From Elephas maximus indicus (taxonomy: Eukaryota > Chordata > Mammalia > Proboscidea > Elephantidae): a stretch of 64,000 bases of DNA. The notes beneath the pieces were generated by a model that saw only the letters and a list, made by a program, of their open reading frames with translations, was not told the DNA's origin and made no database searches. This document shows positions 36,283 to 47,500 of the stretch, piece after piece (positions within the stretch are counted from its first letter, which is position 1; every line of letters begins with the position of its first letter). The translations under genes and the position numbers were made by a program. The DNA is taken from contig NC_064839.1 in assembly GCF_024166365.1 (NCBI RefSeq), positions 33,740,378-33,804,377 on the forward strand, given 5' to 3'.

Positions 36283-36622
36283 GAGGTCTGGGGAAGAATT
36301 AGGCACTTGGCCAGAGCAGCAGCTTAAAATATAAGTCAAGCAGGCAAGGGTTAGCCATGCTTGGGGCTAGGTTGGGGTGGTGAGGCTACAGGCACAGACT
36401 CTCTCCAGAGGGACAGAAGTTATGCGGGAGGGGGACAAGGAGGAAGAGGGCGCATAGCAGTCTGGGCGAGAGGCCTGGTGGGCTGGCCCCATGGGGCTGG
36501 GCAGGAAGCTCTGGGTGGCTGGTCCAGCAGGTAGGGGACCGGCTCTCTTGCTCCACGTGCCCCGTAGGCCCAGGCCTGAGCCTCTGGCAGGGGCAGGCAT
36601 GCTGGGGGGGTCTTCTTAGGAC

Positions 36623-36811
36623 TCACTTCTTCACTTTAGCATCATAGGTGCCTGCATTCTTGTAGGCACTCACGTAGCCACTGTCATCCAAGATGTCCTG
36701 GCGTCCAGCAATCCCCTTGCCCTTGCCGCTCTCGTCGAAGCGCTCCTTATGGGAGCCTGTATACTTGCTGGTGTCAGTCAGCCGTTCCACGGCACCCCCT
36801 GTTTTTGCTTT
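36623..36811 (-). CDS. TPPP3: TPPP3 coding exon 3 (stop)
   Basis: Acceptor TCCCAACAG. It encodes [20 protein letters not shown] through DAKVKK, with the stop at 36623-36625. Confidence 0.97.
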   Translation of the reverse strand, partial: KAKTGGAVERLTDTSKYTGSHKERFDESGKGKGIAGRQDILDDSGYVSAYKNAGTYDAKVKK

Positions 36812-37383
36812 CTGTTGGGACAGAGTTCCCCCAGGGGCACCTGATGAGAGAGCCCTGCCCTCCCCACCCCCAGCTGAGATTCCCCACATCCCCCTCAGTG
36901 ACCACCCTAGACCAGCAGAACACTTACGGTGACACCCACGTTGGCTGGTTCCTTGCCTGCCACCAGTTGGCAGATGGCATCAAAGGCCTCCTCTTTGCTC
37001 TTTCCTTTGAATCGCTTGGTGGCCAGCTCTTCTAGGGCCTTCTTGAACTCTTCATAGTTGATGACCCGAGCTGACTTCCCCCTGCCAGGTGCATGGGCAT
37101 TATGAGTTTTCCCCTTCTCTATGTCCTCCCTGGCTCCAGCCCCCCAACTCCTTGCCTTCTGGGGACATCAGAAGCAGGGGCTGCCTGCGGCTCACTTGAC
37201 TTTAGAGAAGACAATGTCGACATCGGTCCCTGTCACGGCCTTCCCGTCAGCCACTTTGCAGTCCTTGCACAGCTTGGCCCAGTTCTTGCCATTCATCTCA
37301 TGCCCACTGGCCTTGGGGTCGCCATGGATGGCAAACTTGCGGAAGCTCTCCTCCAGCCCAGCCATGTCTGTGCTCACTGCCAT
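36623..37383 (-). CDS. TPPP3: TPPP3, tubulin polymerization-promoting protein family member 3 (complete CDS)
   Basis: Three coding exons read on the minus strand, 37196-37383, 36928-37081 and 36623-36811. They join at 188 + 154 + 189 nt to give exactly 176 residues plus stop, the family's usual length. The protein starts [20 protein letters not shown] and ends [12 protein letters not shown]. It is a single p25-alpha domain protein without the long N-terminal extension of TPPP1. The conserved blocks [25 protein letters not shown] and [10 protein letters not shown]-like [14 protein letters not shown] are intact. Family knowledge: it binds tubulin and bundles or stabilises microtubules in the cytoplasm, and marks tendon-sheath cells. 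Splice sites are canonical. Nothing is broken. The 5' UTR continues past acceptor CTACAG at 37390-37395 to an exon I could not place, probably in the CpG-rich block near 40 kb. Confidence 0.98.
36928..37081 (-). CDS. TPPP3: TPPP3 coding exon 2
   Basis: 154 nt, acceptor CCTGGCAG, donor GTAAGT (36922-36927). It encodes [20 protein letters not shown] to [10 protein letters not shown]. Confidence 0.97.
37196..37383 (-). CDS. TPPP3: TPPP3 coding exon 1 (start)
   Basis: The ATG is at 37383 and donor GTGAGC at 37190-37195. The exon begins at 37389 after acceptor CTACAG, leaving six bases of 5' UTR in it. It encodes [10 protein letters not shown] to FSKVK and ends in phase 2. Confidence 0.97.
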
Positions 37384-38439
37384 GCCACCCTGTAGGGACC
37401 CACCTTGGTCACCTCCCAACCAAGCTGCCCATTCCCTGCCCTCCCCAAGGCACAGAACACTCCTGTCTCTACTGCAGAGATGGAGTTGTGTGAACTTCTG
37501 CTACATACCCTCAGAGTTGGAGCGGCCTGGGGAGAGGGGCCAGCATGCAGTGTTGCCCTGGGCCCCAGAGCCTAACTAAGAGGCGGTTAGGAAGAGGGAA
37601 GAGCCCCAAAAGGAAAGGTTCTGTTGCTTAGTGCCAGCCCTGGCTCTGAGTAGGATTAGAAGATGAAATCATGATGCCCGCACCAGGCTGGGAACAGAGT
37701 GATACTGTCCAGAAAGATTGTGAGGGCAGCAGCTGGGGCCATGGCTTTGTCTGGCCCTGGCACAAGGCCTGCTTGGGTGGAAGTGAGGGTGGCAGAGCGG
37801 GCTCCCCCTCTCAGGGAGCTCCATGCCAAACTGGGTCAGGGCCAGGCTGCTGGTTAGGCAGGTATTTACTGAGGACAGTGTCTCTGTAAGGTCATGAGGA
37901 CCCAGCAAGACCCAACCCAGGCCTGAAAAGGGAGCCAGAGCCTGGACAGGGGTGGGTGCCCTAGGCAGAGGTGCAGCTGGCCCAACCGGGACCTTGTTAC
38001 TATTTGCTGTTAAACAAAAACATGAGGGGAGCGGGAGCTTGGGGCTGGCCTGGCCACAGTTTGTGAAGCCTGGAGACAGTTGCTAAGGGAGGGTGGTGCT
38101 GCTTGGAGAATGTTGCTAAGGGCAGGATGGTGTCAGGGCAGCTCAGGGAGAAGCTCCCAGTGCTGCTGGGCTAGGCTGGGCTGGGGAACAGGGGCCCAGG
38201 GGTGGGGCAAGCCAGCACTCCCAGCGCCTGGGGCACAACCGTGGCTTCCTGGCCCCTTGCCACCCATTGGGGCTGTAACCTCCTGGTCTGTGGAGTTTAG
38301 GAGGAGTAGAAGATTGGGGGGCTACCCTGGGTGGGGCCTGTAGAATTACCAGCCCCCAAGAGGCATGTTGGAGAGTGGTACTATGCCTTGGCGCTGTCGT
38401 CCTCACACCTATGCCCTGCATTGAAGCACACTTCCCCAG

Positions 38440-39200
38440 TGTTCATGCCTTTGTCGAGGTCCCCTGACCATACCCTGAGTACCGTCATGCCAGGCTGCAC
38501 TCCTACAGCCCAGCACTGCCCCCACGTGCCCTCAGCCCTGGTCCTCCACACCCTCGACTTGCATCCTCTGACACACCCTTAACCTGGTACTGAGGCCCTC
38601 TGACCACACCCTGAGTGCTGCACTAAAGTGCCCCCTCCACAGCCCCACAGCCCTTAGCCCATGCTGCAGCCTCCTCCATCCACACATCCACAGCCCTGTC
38701 AATAAGGGCCCCTGACCATGCCCTCCACATCTGCCCCACACCTGACCTGAAGCCCCCCGGTAATACTCGCAGCCCCCATACCCCCTCACAGCCCACTGCA
38801 GTCCCCTGGCTGCACCCTCAGCTCCGTACTGCAAACTCTCCTCCTCATACCGCAGCCTTGTACTGAGGCCTCCCTGACCACACCCTCAGCCCCCGCCCTG
38901 CAGCACCCTCCAGCCACACCCCACAGCCCTATGACAGACGCCCTGTCTGCACACCCGTAGCCCTTACTGGGACCCCTAACTATTGTCTCGGTAACTCACT
39001 CCATCTCCACGTACCCGCAGCCCTGAGCACACCCTCACAAACCCCCCTTTGTCAACACCCACAGCCCTGTGCTGAGACTCTCTGACCACACTCTCAGCCA
39101 TGCATAAAGCCCCCGGCGACCACACCCACAGGCTTGTATTTCCAGACTCCCAGGTACCATGCTGAAATCCACTGGGTTGAAACACCCCTGCCCACACCAC
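38440..39200. repeat. Degenerate GC-rich minisatellite
   Basis: The phrase CTGACCACACCCT(G/C)AG and CACAGCCCTGT(A/G)CTGAG recurs many times (for example 38464, 38608, 38872, 39082) at irregular spacing of tens of bases. Lies 5' of TPPP3. Confidence 0.7.
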
Positions 39201-39839
39201 TTCCTCCACTGCAGCTCCCTAATCACACCTCAGTCCTGCCCTGCAGATGCCTCAGTAACCATCTTCTATCTCTGCCTTTTATCCTAGAGCCCCCAGTGCC
39301 TATGGCCTGCCTGGGGCCCTGCCCAGCTACTTCCTCTTCCACTACCACTGGCCCAACACTGAAAACACCTCCCCCAGTGACCACATGCACCCATCCCTAA
39401 ATTGCTGTTTCTGGGCTTATGAGCACCCATAGCTCCTTCAGTACAGTGAGCTCTGTGGGACCACAACCCCAGTCTGCATTGTACTCCCCTCCCCTCCCTG
39501 TCTGTGCTGCAACCTCCCACCAGGGACCCGGAGCCCAGCATTTGGTTTGTCCCAGGAGCTTAGGAACACAGGATGCATGTCCCAGGGGACTGGGAGGGTC
39601 CTGCATCTAGTGCTCACTCCTCTCTGTGGGAAGATGGAGTCTTGGTACTCTTGGGGCTGATCACATGGAGCCAGGTCGCAGGCCGTCGTTGGGGTCTGCA
39701 GGCCATGGATGAAGCGGCCACGCCCATGGACTGGAGCCACCTGCTCGCTCCCGCCGAGACAGCTGGAGTCTTCAATCAGCCAGGCAAGGAGGTGAGGGTG
39801 GGGGTTGGGGGGAACGCTGAGGCCTGGGCAGGGCCTCTC

Positions 39840-40350
39840 AGCTGGCGTCCCCGGCTCGGCATTACCGGGGTTGGGACCCTCCCAGGCCGCTCCTTCCCCA
39901 CCCCCTTATCATGCAGGGTACTGGTTAGAGTGGTCGGCGCCCGGGTCTCCTACCGGCCTCTACCTCGTGTCTTCTCCTGCAGTGCGCGTTCGGATGGACA
40001 GAAGGACGCAAGAACTGACCCACAGACGCGGGAGACCAGGCGGCTCCGCAGCTCTGCTCCCAGCCGGCTCTGGGGCGGGACTGCAGCCCGGGCGGCTCCG
40101 CCGTATTATCCCCTGTTTCTCCGTCTCCATAGAGATAGCGAGTCCCACCCCCGGGCTGTCTCGGCGGGAGAGTGACCAAGGTCACGCTGGCCCCGCCCAC
40201 AAGCCCCCGCCCTCCGAGCGCTCCGGGTTCCGCCCGGGCGGACTGCTCCTGCAGCCTAGTCCCGCGGCCCCGGGGCAGCTCCTGTGCCCTCCCGACTGGG
40301 GAGGAAGTCTTCCGATGCCCCCCTGACCTGGGTTCAGCCCAAAGTTCAAA
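39840..40350. promoter_or_regulatory. CpG-rich block, probable TPPP3 promoter region
   Basis: CpG density rises sharply here relative to 37.4-39.8 kb, upstream of TPPP3 on its strand and under 0.7 kb beyond the ZDHHC1 polyA signal. It most likely holds the TPPP3 5' UTR exon and promoter. I could not choose a donor with confidence. ORFs of 150-200 codons on both strands here are not recognisable proteins. Confidence 0.45.
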
Positions 40351-40931
40351 ACCAGCCCCCACCTCAAGGGCGAACAAACCAAAGGCCGGTTGAAAACTGG
40401 GAGGAGGGCGGGCGGGAAGGTCCCTTCCCTCTCTGACCCGGGTCTAGAGCTGGCTCTAGAAAACAGTTCTCCGCTGAACGTGCGACATGTCCAGCGCTCT
40501 CCGGGGTGGGGTCGAGAGTCCGGAGCATTGGAGTCAGGGAAGGGACAATAATCAAATTATGCATTTTTAGCCCGAGTCCTAGTACCCGAAGGCATTCCCG
40601 CTGCCACGGAAAAGCTCCTGGACCTCCGGGGTCGGCGCCTTTCCGTCATTTCCACCCCTCTGCTTCTGCTGCCTCTGGAGCCTAAAGCCTGCTTTCCCCC
40701 TTGCCCCTCTCCAAAAGTAAATCCTATCTTCAAGAAAAATAGCCTCTTCCAGGTAGCCACCCAGGACCTTTTCTAGCCAGAGTCCTGTACCTGAGCGCCT
40801 CGATTCCTCGTGCGCCGCCATATGACAACCTGGGTATTGTACAAGGGTCCGCCGGAGACGGTGCGGTTCCCGGGGGGCCCGTGGCATTCACCATAAGAAA
40901 GTAAGCACTAGTCCGCAAAAGCATAAAAAAA

Positions 40932-40937
40932 TTTATT
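40932..40937 (-). terminator. ZDHHC1 polyadenylation signal
   Basis: Minus-strand AATAAA (plus TTTATT) about 155 nt beyond the ZDHHC1 stop, giving a short 3' UTR of about 0.17 kb. Confidence 0.75.
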
Positions 40938-41092
40938 GGAGCATCATGGCCGGTGGGGTGGGTATTGCTGAGTGGAGGAGGGGGGGCCCGCCGGCCTTAG
41001 AGGCCCCTAAAGTGCACACGGTGCGCGAGGGTGGGCTGTTGCATAGAGTCGGGCCGGCCGCTCCCCCTCGGCCCTCTTGCTTCTCGGCTGGG

Positions 41093-41563
41093 CTAGGCCA
41101 GGCCGGTTTCCGGGCAGCCCCGCACCCCGGGCTCGCCGCTGCTCGGGCTCACGAAAACCGCGAGCGCTCGCGCCTGCAGTGCCAGCCCAGGCTCTCGGAC
41201 CCTGCCCCCGCGGGTGGCCAGGGCCGCGCTACCCAGACGCGTCTGCGCCACCGGAATCTCGTCCACCGACTCGGCCGAAGCCGAATGGTAGGCGTCCGCA
41301 GGGCCAGCGGCGTGCACCGGGCTCTCGCCCGCGGAATCCGACGAAGAGCTGGAGCGGTGGCCAGAAGCCCGGGACCCTGCGGGGGTCGAGGGCAACGTGA
41401 GACCCGGGCTGCGACCCCCTCGGGGCCCCACCTTTCCCTCCTTGGAGTTCCCAGAGCAGGATCTGGACGGGAAGGGACGCTCACCCGGCAGCCTGGGTCG
41501 TGCGGGCGTCGGGTCCAGGGTCCCAGAGGTCGGCACTTTATACACGCGCCGCTTCCTCTTTTT
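41093..41563 (-). CDS. ZDHHC1: ZDHHC1 terminal coding exon
   Basis: After acceptor CTCTGTCTCCGCAG it reads [20 protein letters not shown], a Ser run ([20 protein letters not shown]) and [20 protein letters not shown], with the stop at 41093-41095. GC-rich, so the +1 frame is also open (ending ...RRERSRFS); the human reference protein I recall uses that other frame, apparently because it retains the short intron. Confidence 0.8.
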   Translation of the reverse strand, partial: KKRKRRVYKVPTSGTLDPTPARPRLPGERPFPSRSCSGNSKEGKVGPRGGRSPGLTLPSTPAGSRASGHRSSSSSDSAGESPVHAAGPADAYHSASAESVDEIPVAQTRLGSAALATRGGRVREPGLALQARALAVFVSPSSGEPGVRGCPETGLA

Positions 41564-44500
41564 CTGCGGAGACAGAGGGGCGACCATTACCCAGGACCTC
41601 GTATCGCCAAAAAGAAGCGGAGCTGGGCGGGATATAGGCTTCTTCCCCATCCCCCTCCATCTGGACAGGGGGCTCAGCACTGTCGCTCCTACCTGGGGCC
41701 GCTTCCTCTTTTTCTGCGGAGACAGAGGGGCGACCATTACCCAGGACCTCGTATCGCCAAAAAGAAGCGGAGCTGGGCGGGATATAGGCTTCTTCCCCAT
41801 CCCCCTCCATCTGGACAGGGGGCTCAGCACTGTCGCTCCTACCTGGGGTCGGATCCGGGGGGGCAACCCGAGAGCCTCGGGCGAGGAGGGTGGGGCAGGC
41901 TCCTCTTGGCCGCGGGTGGCAAAGAACCGGGAGGGGCTGAGGGGGGAAGCCGGAGGGTAAGAGCTAGTTGCTGCGGTCCCCCCAACCCCTTCCTGCTGGA
42001 GGTTCTCACACAAGCCTGTCTCCCTAGCAGACGGATAGAAAGGGGATGGACCCAGACCCATTTCTTGGACCGCCCCCTTTCCCACTGTGGATGACCCTGC
42101 CACACTAGTGGGAGAGACCCAGGCCACACTCACTCGACATTCGCTGCTGTGGGCCTGGCCTGACCAGGGGGCTCCCGACGCACATGGCTGAAAGTCCGCA
42201 CGTAGAACTCCATCTCCTGGTGAAGGGGGGGTCAGGGAGGCCGGGAGGCCACATGTGCATCCAGGGCCTTCTGGGCCCTGAGCCCACCCAGTCCCTGGTA
42301 CGACCCCCCTGGCCTCTGAAGGAGGTCTGGGCACAGAGGACTAGGGCTGTACTTCTAAAGCCCTCTGCTTGAAAGATGAGGCTCAAAATACCCATTTCTG
42401 ACTTTACCGGTCCCCGCAGTCCTCCTTTTATCTAGTGAAACCCCACTTCCTCCAGGAAGCCTCCAGCCCCATGGACTAATAATATTCCCTATCTAGAACT
42501 GCGTTGGGCAGAGGTGGGAGGTGAGGAAGTGGGGCACAGCGCTGCCTTCTCCTGTTTCTGGCCCCTCCCAGAGCTCCAGACTCTGAACCGAATTTTTCCC
42601 CTGGCTGGGAGCTGCGCACCCCAGACTGTGTGCACTGCCCGACGGCTCCCGCGGTGCTAAGGCCTGGGCACCCCTTTCATCTTCAAAGACGGTGAACGCT
42701 AGTATGGGGGAGGGAGGGTGCCCGGGTCTCTCCCACCCCTACCCCTAAAGGGAAGGCCGTAGGTGGTAGGGAATCCGGAGCAGGCTTACGGGCGAGCTAT
42801 GTCTTGTGAAATCGCTATCTTCACAGCGACTCTAGGGGCGTCCGACCCAGCCCCAGTAAGGGAAGGAGCCTGAGGTCTCAGCCCTCTGTAAAATGGGACA
42901 AGCACGCCTCTCCCACCCTCTGGGTAGGCCTCCCTAAGGTCATTTGCAAATGGACAGAAGAGCAGAAGTGAAATGCCCTTGCTGCTGGCACATCTGGCCC
43001 CGAAGTCTAGGCGGTCAGTGCAGAGCGGCCTAGGCCTGCACCCCCCGGGCAGAACGGGTCCCAACTACACCCCTAAGGGCTGCAGGTGAGGAAACAGAAG
43101 CCAGTAAAGGACCAAGCCAAGGAAGGGCGCTGTGCGGAAGATGCAGGGCGGAGCCAGGACGACGAGGCCCACCCCTGCCAAGCGGCCCCTCCCGACGGTC
43201 CGCACGCTGTGGGGAGGTGCGCCGGGACAGCTGTCGCTCGCTGCGGCAACCGTTTCCATGGAGCCCGAGGCGTCCTGACTAGTGCAGAGAGGACATTGTA
43301 GCGGCAACGCGTCTCTAAAACAAGCCTATGTTTGGGGGCAACGGCTCCACAGAGGGGCCCCTCCCGCATTCCTGCTTAGGGTGGGGGTAGGGAGGAGGCC
43401 GTATGTGGAGGACAGAGCCCAGCCGGCCACTGGCTGACCGCACAGGTGCAGAGACCGAGGTCCTGAGCAAGCCCGTGCCCTGCCTGGCTCTTTGGGGAGG
43501 GGTGTGGGATTGCCAGCCTGAGCATGGAGCTCTGAAAAAGAGGAAGGGCCAGAGGCCAGTCACAGGGCCTGGGACCTTAGAGTAATCCTCCCTTGCGTCT
43601 TAGTCTTCCCCCAGCACGGAGGGCACACCTACCCTGGAGCTCCTGGGCTCTGGAAGGGTGGGGCAGAGTGTGTGTGTGTATGGGGGGGCGGCAGCAGAGG
43701 CTGGCCCCAGAACAGAGCCTGAGGGGCCAGGATGGCACAGGAGTCAGGCCCTACCCAGCCGGGGAAGTCTGAGTGTATCTTCATCGTGTCCCCACTCAAC
43801 CCTTTCCCCAGCACAGCTGTCCCTAGGATTCTCCCTTAGAGACCTTCAAAAATGTGCACATTCCTGAGTGGTACCATGGCACCTCAGCCTTAGCTCTCTC
43901 TCTGTAAAATGGGAAAGGCACACCCCTCCTACCCTCTGGGTAGGCTTCCCTCAGGTCATCGCAGATGGACAGAAGAGCAGAAATAAAATGCCCTTGCTGC
44001 TGGCACACCCAGCTCTGAAGTCCAGGCAGTTGGTGCAGGGCAGGGCCACAGAGCCTTCTGGGCATCCCAGTGCCAGCTCTGCCTCAATGGCACTGCCTAT
44101 GAAGCCTCAAGAAAGTCCCCTGCCTACTTCTCTGAGCCTCAGTCCCCTCTGTGACATGGGGATGCCCACTCCACAGGATGTCTGCCACTGTGTTAACACA
44201 GGCTTGGTACCCAAGCCTGTGTTGGGGAGGGGGGGCAGGGTCTGCACTTCCCCAGCCCACAGGCCTGCACAGGAACTCTAGCCTGGCAGCTTGGCCCACA
44301 GGCAAGGTCAAGCCCTGGTGATGAGAACAGGAGAGGCTAGGTCCCAGCCCTCCCCCAACCCGCCCACCAGCCTGTGTTTGTGTCCAGTTGCCATGAAGAC
44401 TCAGGATCCAGGGTTCAGCCTTGCCAACAAGGCCTGCCTGGGCCCCCTGCCTTCCCAGTCCCTGGGGCTCCAAGGACTGGACCACCCCCACCCCCAGCTG

Positions 44501-47500
44501 CTGACCTCAGGAAGCCATGGGGCGTGGGAATGAGAATGAGCTGATCAGCAGCTGGGCTGGCTGGGCCAAAGCCTGAGCTGGGGGGTTGAGGTAGTAGCTT
44601 CCTGGTTGAGAATGTGGAGACCCAGCTTCTAGGCCTCACTACGCTCACCGGCAATATGGGTTTTGTACCAATACCTCATGGACTGCTCTAAGCATTAGAG
44701 TAATTGGTATCAGAGGTCAGGGTCATGGGTGGAAAGAATGGATGGCCCCATCCTGGCAGCCACTTGTTGGCCCAGTTGCTGGTCCATCCCTCTCTCTTCT
44801 CTTGCAGCCCCAACCTGCCTGCTTCCGGGCTCCCACATTCCGCACCCTCCAGCACATGCTTGGAGCCTGGACGGCCACGTACATGGATGGGGTCAGGGAA
44901 ACGCAGGGCTCCCTCGGCTCTGCCCACATGCTCAGTCCAGGCTTGTCTTCACCCTCTTGCCCCACAGCAGCCCCAACCCTGGTTGCTGGTCCAGGCTTGC
45001 CTCCCTTTGCCCTGACTTCCTATTAGTTGCTTGCTGCACGGCCAACCACCCCTCCCACCCCTGGAGCCCACCTCCCACCCATTTAGCCCTCTCTGGACCA
45101 CCTCTATACCTGAATGGATCGCATCTTGGGGGGACATGACTCGAGCTCCCTGTGGGCCCCCTTTGCCTCCTGTGGTGGGCGATGCTGCACGATGTACTCA
45201 TAGGTGGTGAGTTTGTGCCACACTGAGGGTCGGGGAGGAGGAGAGGGCTCAGTGCAGTGGAGACTCCAGAGTTCAGAAGGGGAGGGAGGGCACCCAGCCC
45301 CAGGCTGAAACCACTGCCCCATGTCCAGGTGAGACTAGTCACCATAGAGCCAGCACTGCAAAGGGGCAGGGCAGGGCTTCAGGGCTCCCTGCAGCCTAGG
45401 GAGTCTGGCCCTACAAGGTAGGTGTGTGGGGACACTTACTGAGATAAATGTGGAAGCAGAGCAGGTGGCCAAGCAGGGCTGTGGAAAGCAGGCCCAAAAG
45501 GATGAGAAGGGCAGCCAGGGCCAGGATGGCCGGAGCCTGAGTCTCCACCGGGGCCGCGGGCAGGAACACAAACCATACATCTGTGTGATTCTTCAGGACT
45601 GCAGGGCACACGAAGACTGCTCAGCCAACTCTGGGACCTGTGACCAGGACAGGCCTGGGGCAGGGGGGCTCTGACTGACCTTCAAAGTGGCGGTTGGTGC
45701 GCAGCCGCATGGGGTTGATAAAGAACTCGACAAAGACATAGGTGGCCACCAACACGAGGAGCAGGACACCCAACAAGGCTGAAGCTACACTGTGTAGAAA
45801 AAGCCTGGGCCCAGCAGTGGGCAGCTGTCAGCACCCTGGTGCTCCAGCTTGCTAAGGGCCCAGGGCTCAGAGGGACCCATGCTGGGCTGGGGAGCAGGCT
45901 TCTAACCCCACGGCCCCAGGTCTTTAGAAAGCCAAAGGCAAGGGGCAAAGCTGAGGATGGATGGCCACTCCATCAGGCTACCCGCCTTTCCCCGGGTCAT
46001 CAAGGTGGAAGACCTCAAACCCACCTTGGCCATCCCAGCTGGCACTATTAGGAGCATCTCTCTCAGACCAGCACACGCGGATGCGCCCCCACCCTTTATC
46101 CGCTGGCGACAAGGGTCTTGGCTCACGCACTCAGACCTGCACGTCCCCAGGCACCCGTGCATCCGCCGGCTCTCACCGGTAATTCCTCTCGCCCACGCAG
46201 TTGTTGAGCCACTTGCAGTGGTGGTCGAAGCCGCACACACACTTGTTGCAGGCGCTGCAATGTTTGGAGCGAGCGCTCCTGCGGGGGGAGGGGCACAGCG
46301 CGGTCGGTGGGCTCGCCCTGCCCTTCCTTGCCCTGAAGCTGGGGCGGCGGGGGTCCACAGCCTGAAGGCGGCGCAGGGCCTGGCGCAGGGTAACCACCAG
46401 GAGCAGCCGCCCGACCGCGGAGCGCGGCGACCTGGAGCGCGCGCCCCCTCTGGTGGCACTGCGGGGTGAGGCACCTGGAGGCGGCGCCGTTTCCGAAGGG
46501 CTGAGGACTGGATGTGTTCCCAAGGGACCACAGGGGCAGAAGGAGGGTGTTGAGGGGCATTACGCTGCCCTGCCCTGGGGCTGCGCACCCGGGTGGTGGT
46601 AGTGAGGGCAGTGAAACAGAAAAGGGGCTTCCTTTCCAAGCAAGGCCCCTGTGCCAAACCAGGAGATGATGCCGGTCCGGGGCCAGGGAGGAGAGCCAGG
46701 CTGAGGGAACACGGGCCTACACAGCTCTTTCTGACATGGCCATTTTTGGGGCCCTTGCTTTCCTGCCATTCCATGGGCACTTTATTGGCATTTTTTCCAG
46801 AAACCCTCTCTCTGGTCTAATCCAAAGGGAGCAAGCTGACATCTGGATGGAAGTTTCAGGGCAGCTTAGTGCAGGGGGCCAGATGAGGTGGAGGCCACAT
46901 TAAGAAGTCAGGTGAGAGTCTTCCACCCTGGGGGATACTCAGGGAAGGCCCAAGGGAGTGTGGAAGAGTGGGCATTAACCTCTCCCCCAGAATGGGCTGG
47001 GACCCGGAGCCCTGGAATGGGCAGCAACTCCCAGAGCAGCCACTCAGGACAGCGTGCTGACTGACGCCTAGTGAATGAACAGATGGTCTGATGCTCTTAC
47101 TCTTTGCTGTGGACAGACCCCCTTAATAAGCTGACTGGGTCTTTGGATTAGAAGTGTGGGACCAGCCTTGGCCCACACCCCCATTCCCAATCCTCTTTCT
47201 GAAGCTGGAAGGCAGGGAAACTCCAGGAGTCAGGAAGGGATCTAGGGAGGTAGTCTGGACCAGCCAAAGGGGTGTGTATGGACTCTGTACATTCTAATTC
47301 CTCTTCCCACTAGCTGTGTGACCTGGAGCAAGTCACTTGGCCTCTCTGGGCCTCAGACTTCACAAGGGTAAACGAGGATAACAGTATTGGTTTGGAGGCC
47401 AGGCAGGCTGGGCTGTGAACCTGACTCTGCTACTCAGTAGCTGTGTGACTCCAGGCAGGCCTCTCAGCCTTTCTGGGAAGTGAGAAAGATGCTACCCACC

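Larger units (their letters stand above)
41548..41847. repeat. Exact 150-bp tandem duplication
   Basis: Copies 41548-41697 and 41698-41847 are identical by eye; the match at offset 150 breaks at 41547 and at 41849. Each copy contains the whole 129-nt ZDHHC1 intron plus 21 nt of exon, including both splice sites. No divergence means a recent event, a polymorphism or an assembly error. Confidence 0.97.

Noticed and set aside
39573-40377. Overlapping ORFs of 150-200 codons on both strands
   Set aside because: CpG-rich composition artefacts: several frames are open at once and none resembles a known protein.
41149-41484. Alternative ZDHHC1 C-terminus in the +1 frame
   Set aside because: Not used as the main model because the spliced phase leads into the other frame (Ser-rich, AYHSASAES). 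Kept in the exon note because the human reference appears to use it.
40946-42094. 382-codon plus-strand ORF
   Set aside because: It is antisense to the ZDHHC1 terminal exons, lies in very GC-rich DNA, includes the 150-bp duplication twice and has no recognisable domain.
45902-46780. 292-codon minus-strand ORF around the DHHC exon
   Set aside because: It is in a different frame from the real DHHC exon (46177-46278) and runs through both splice sites.
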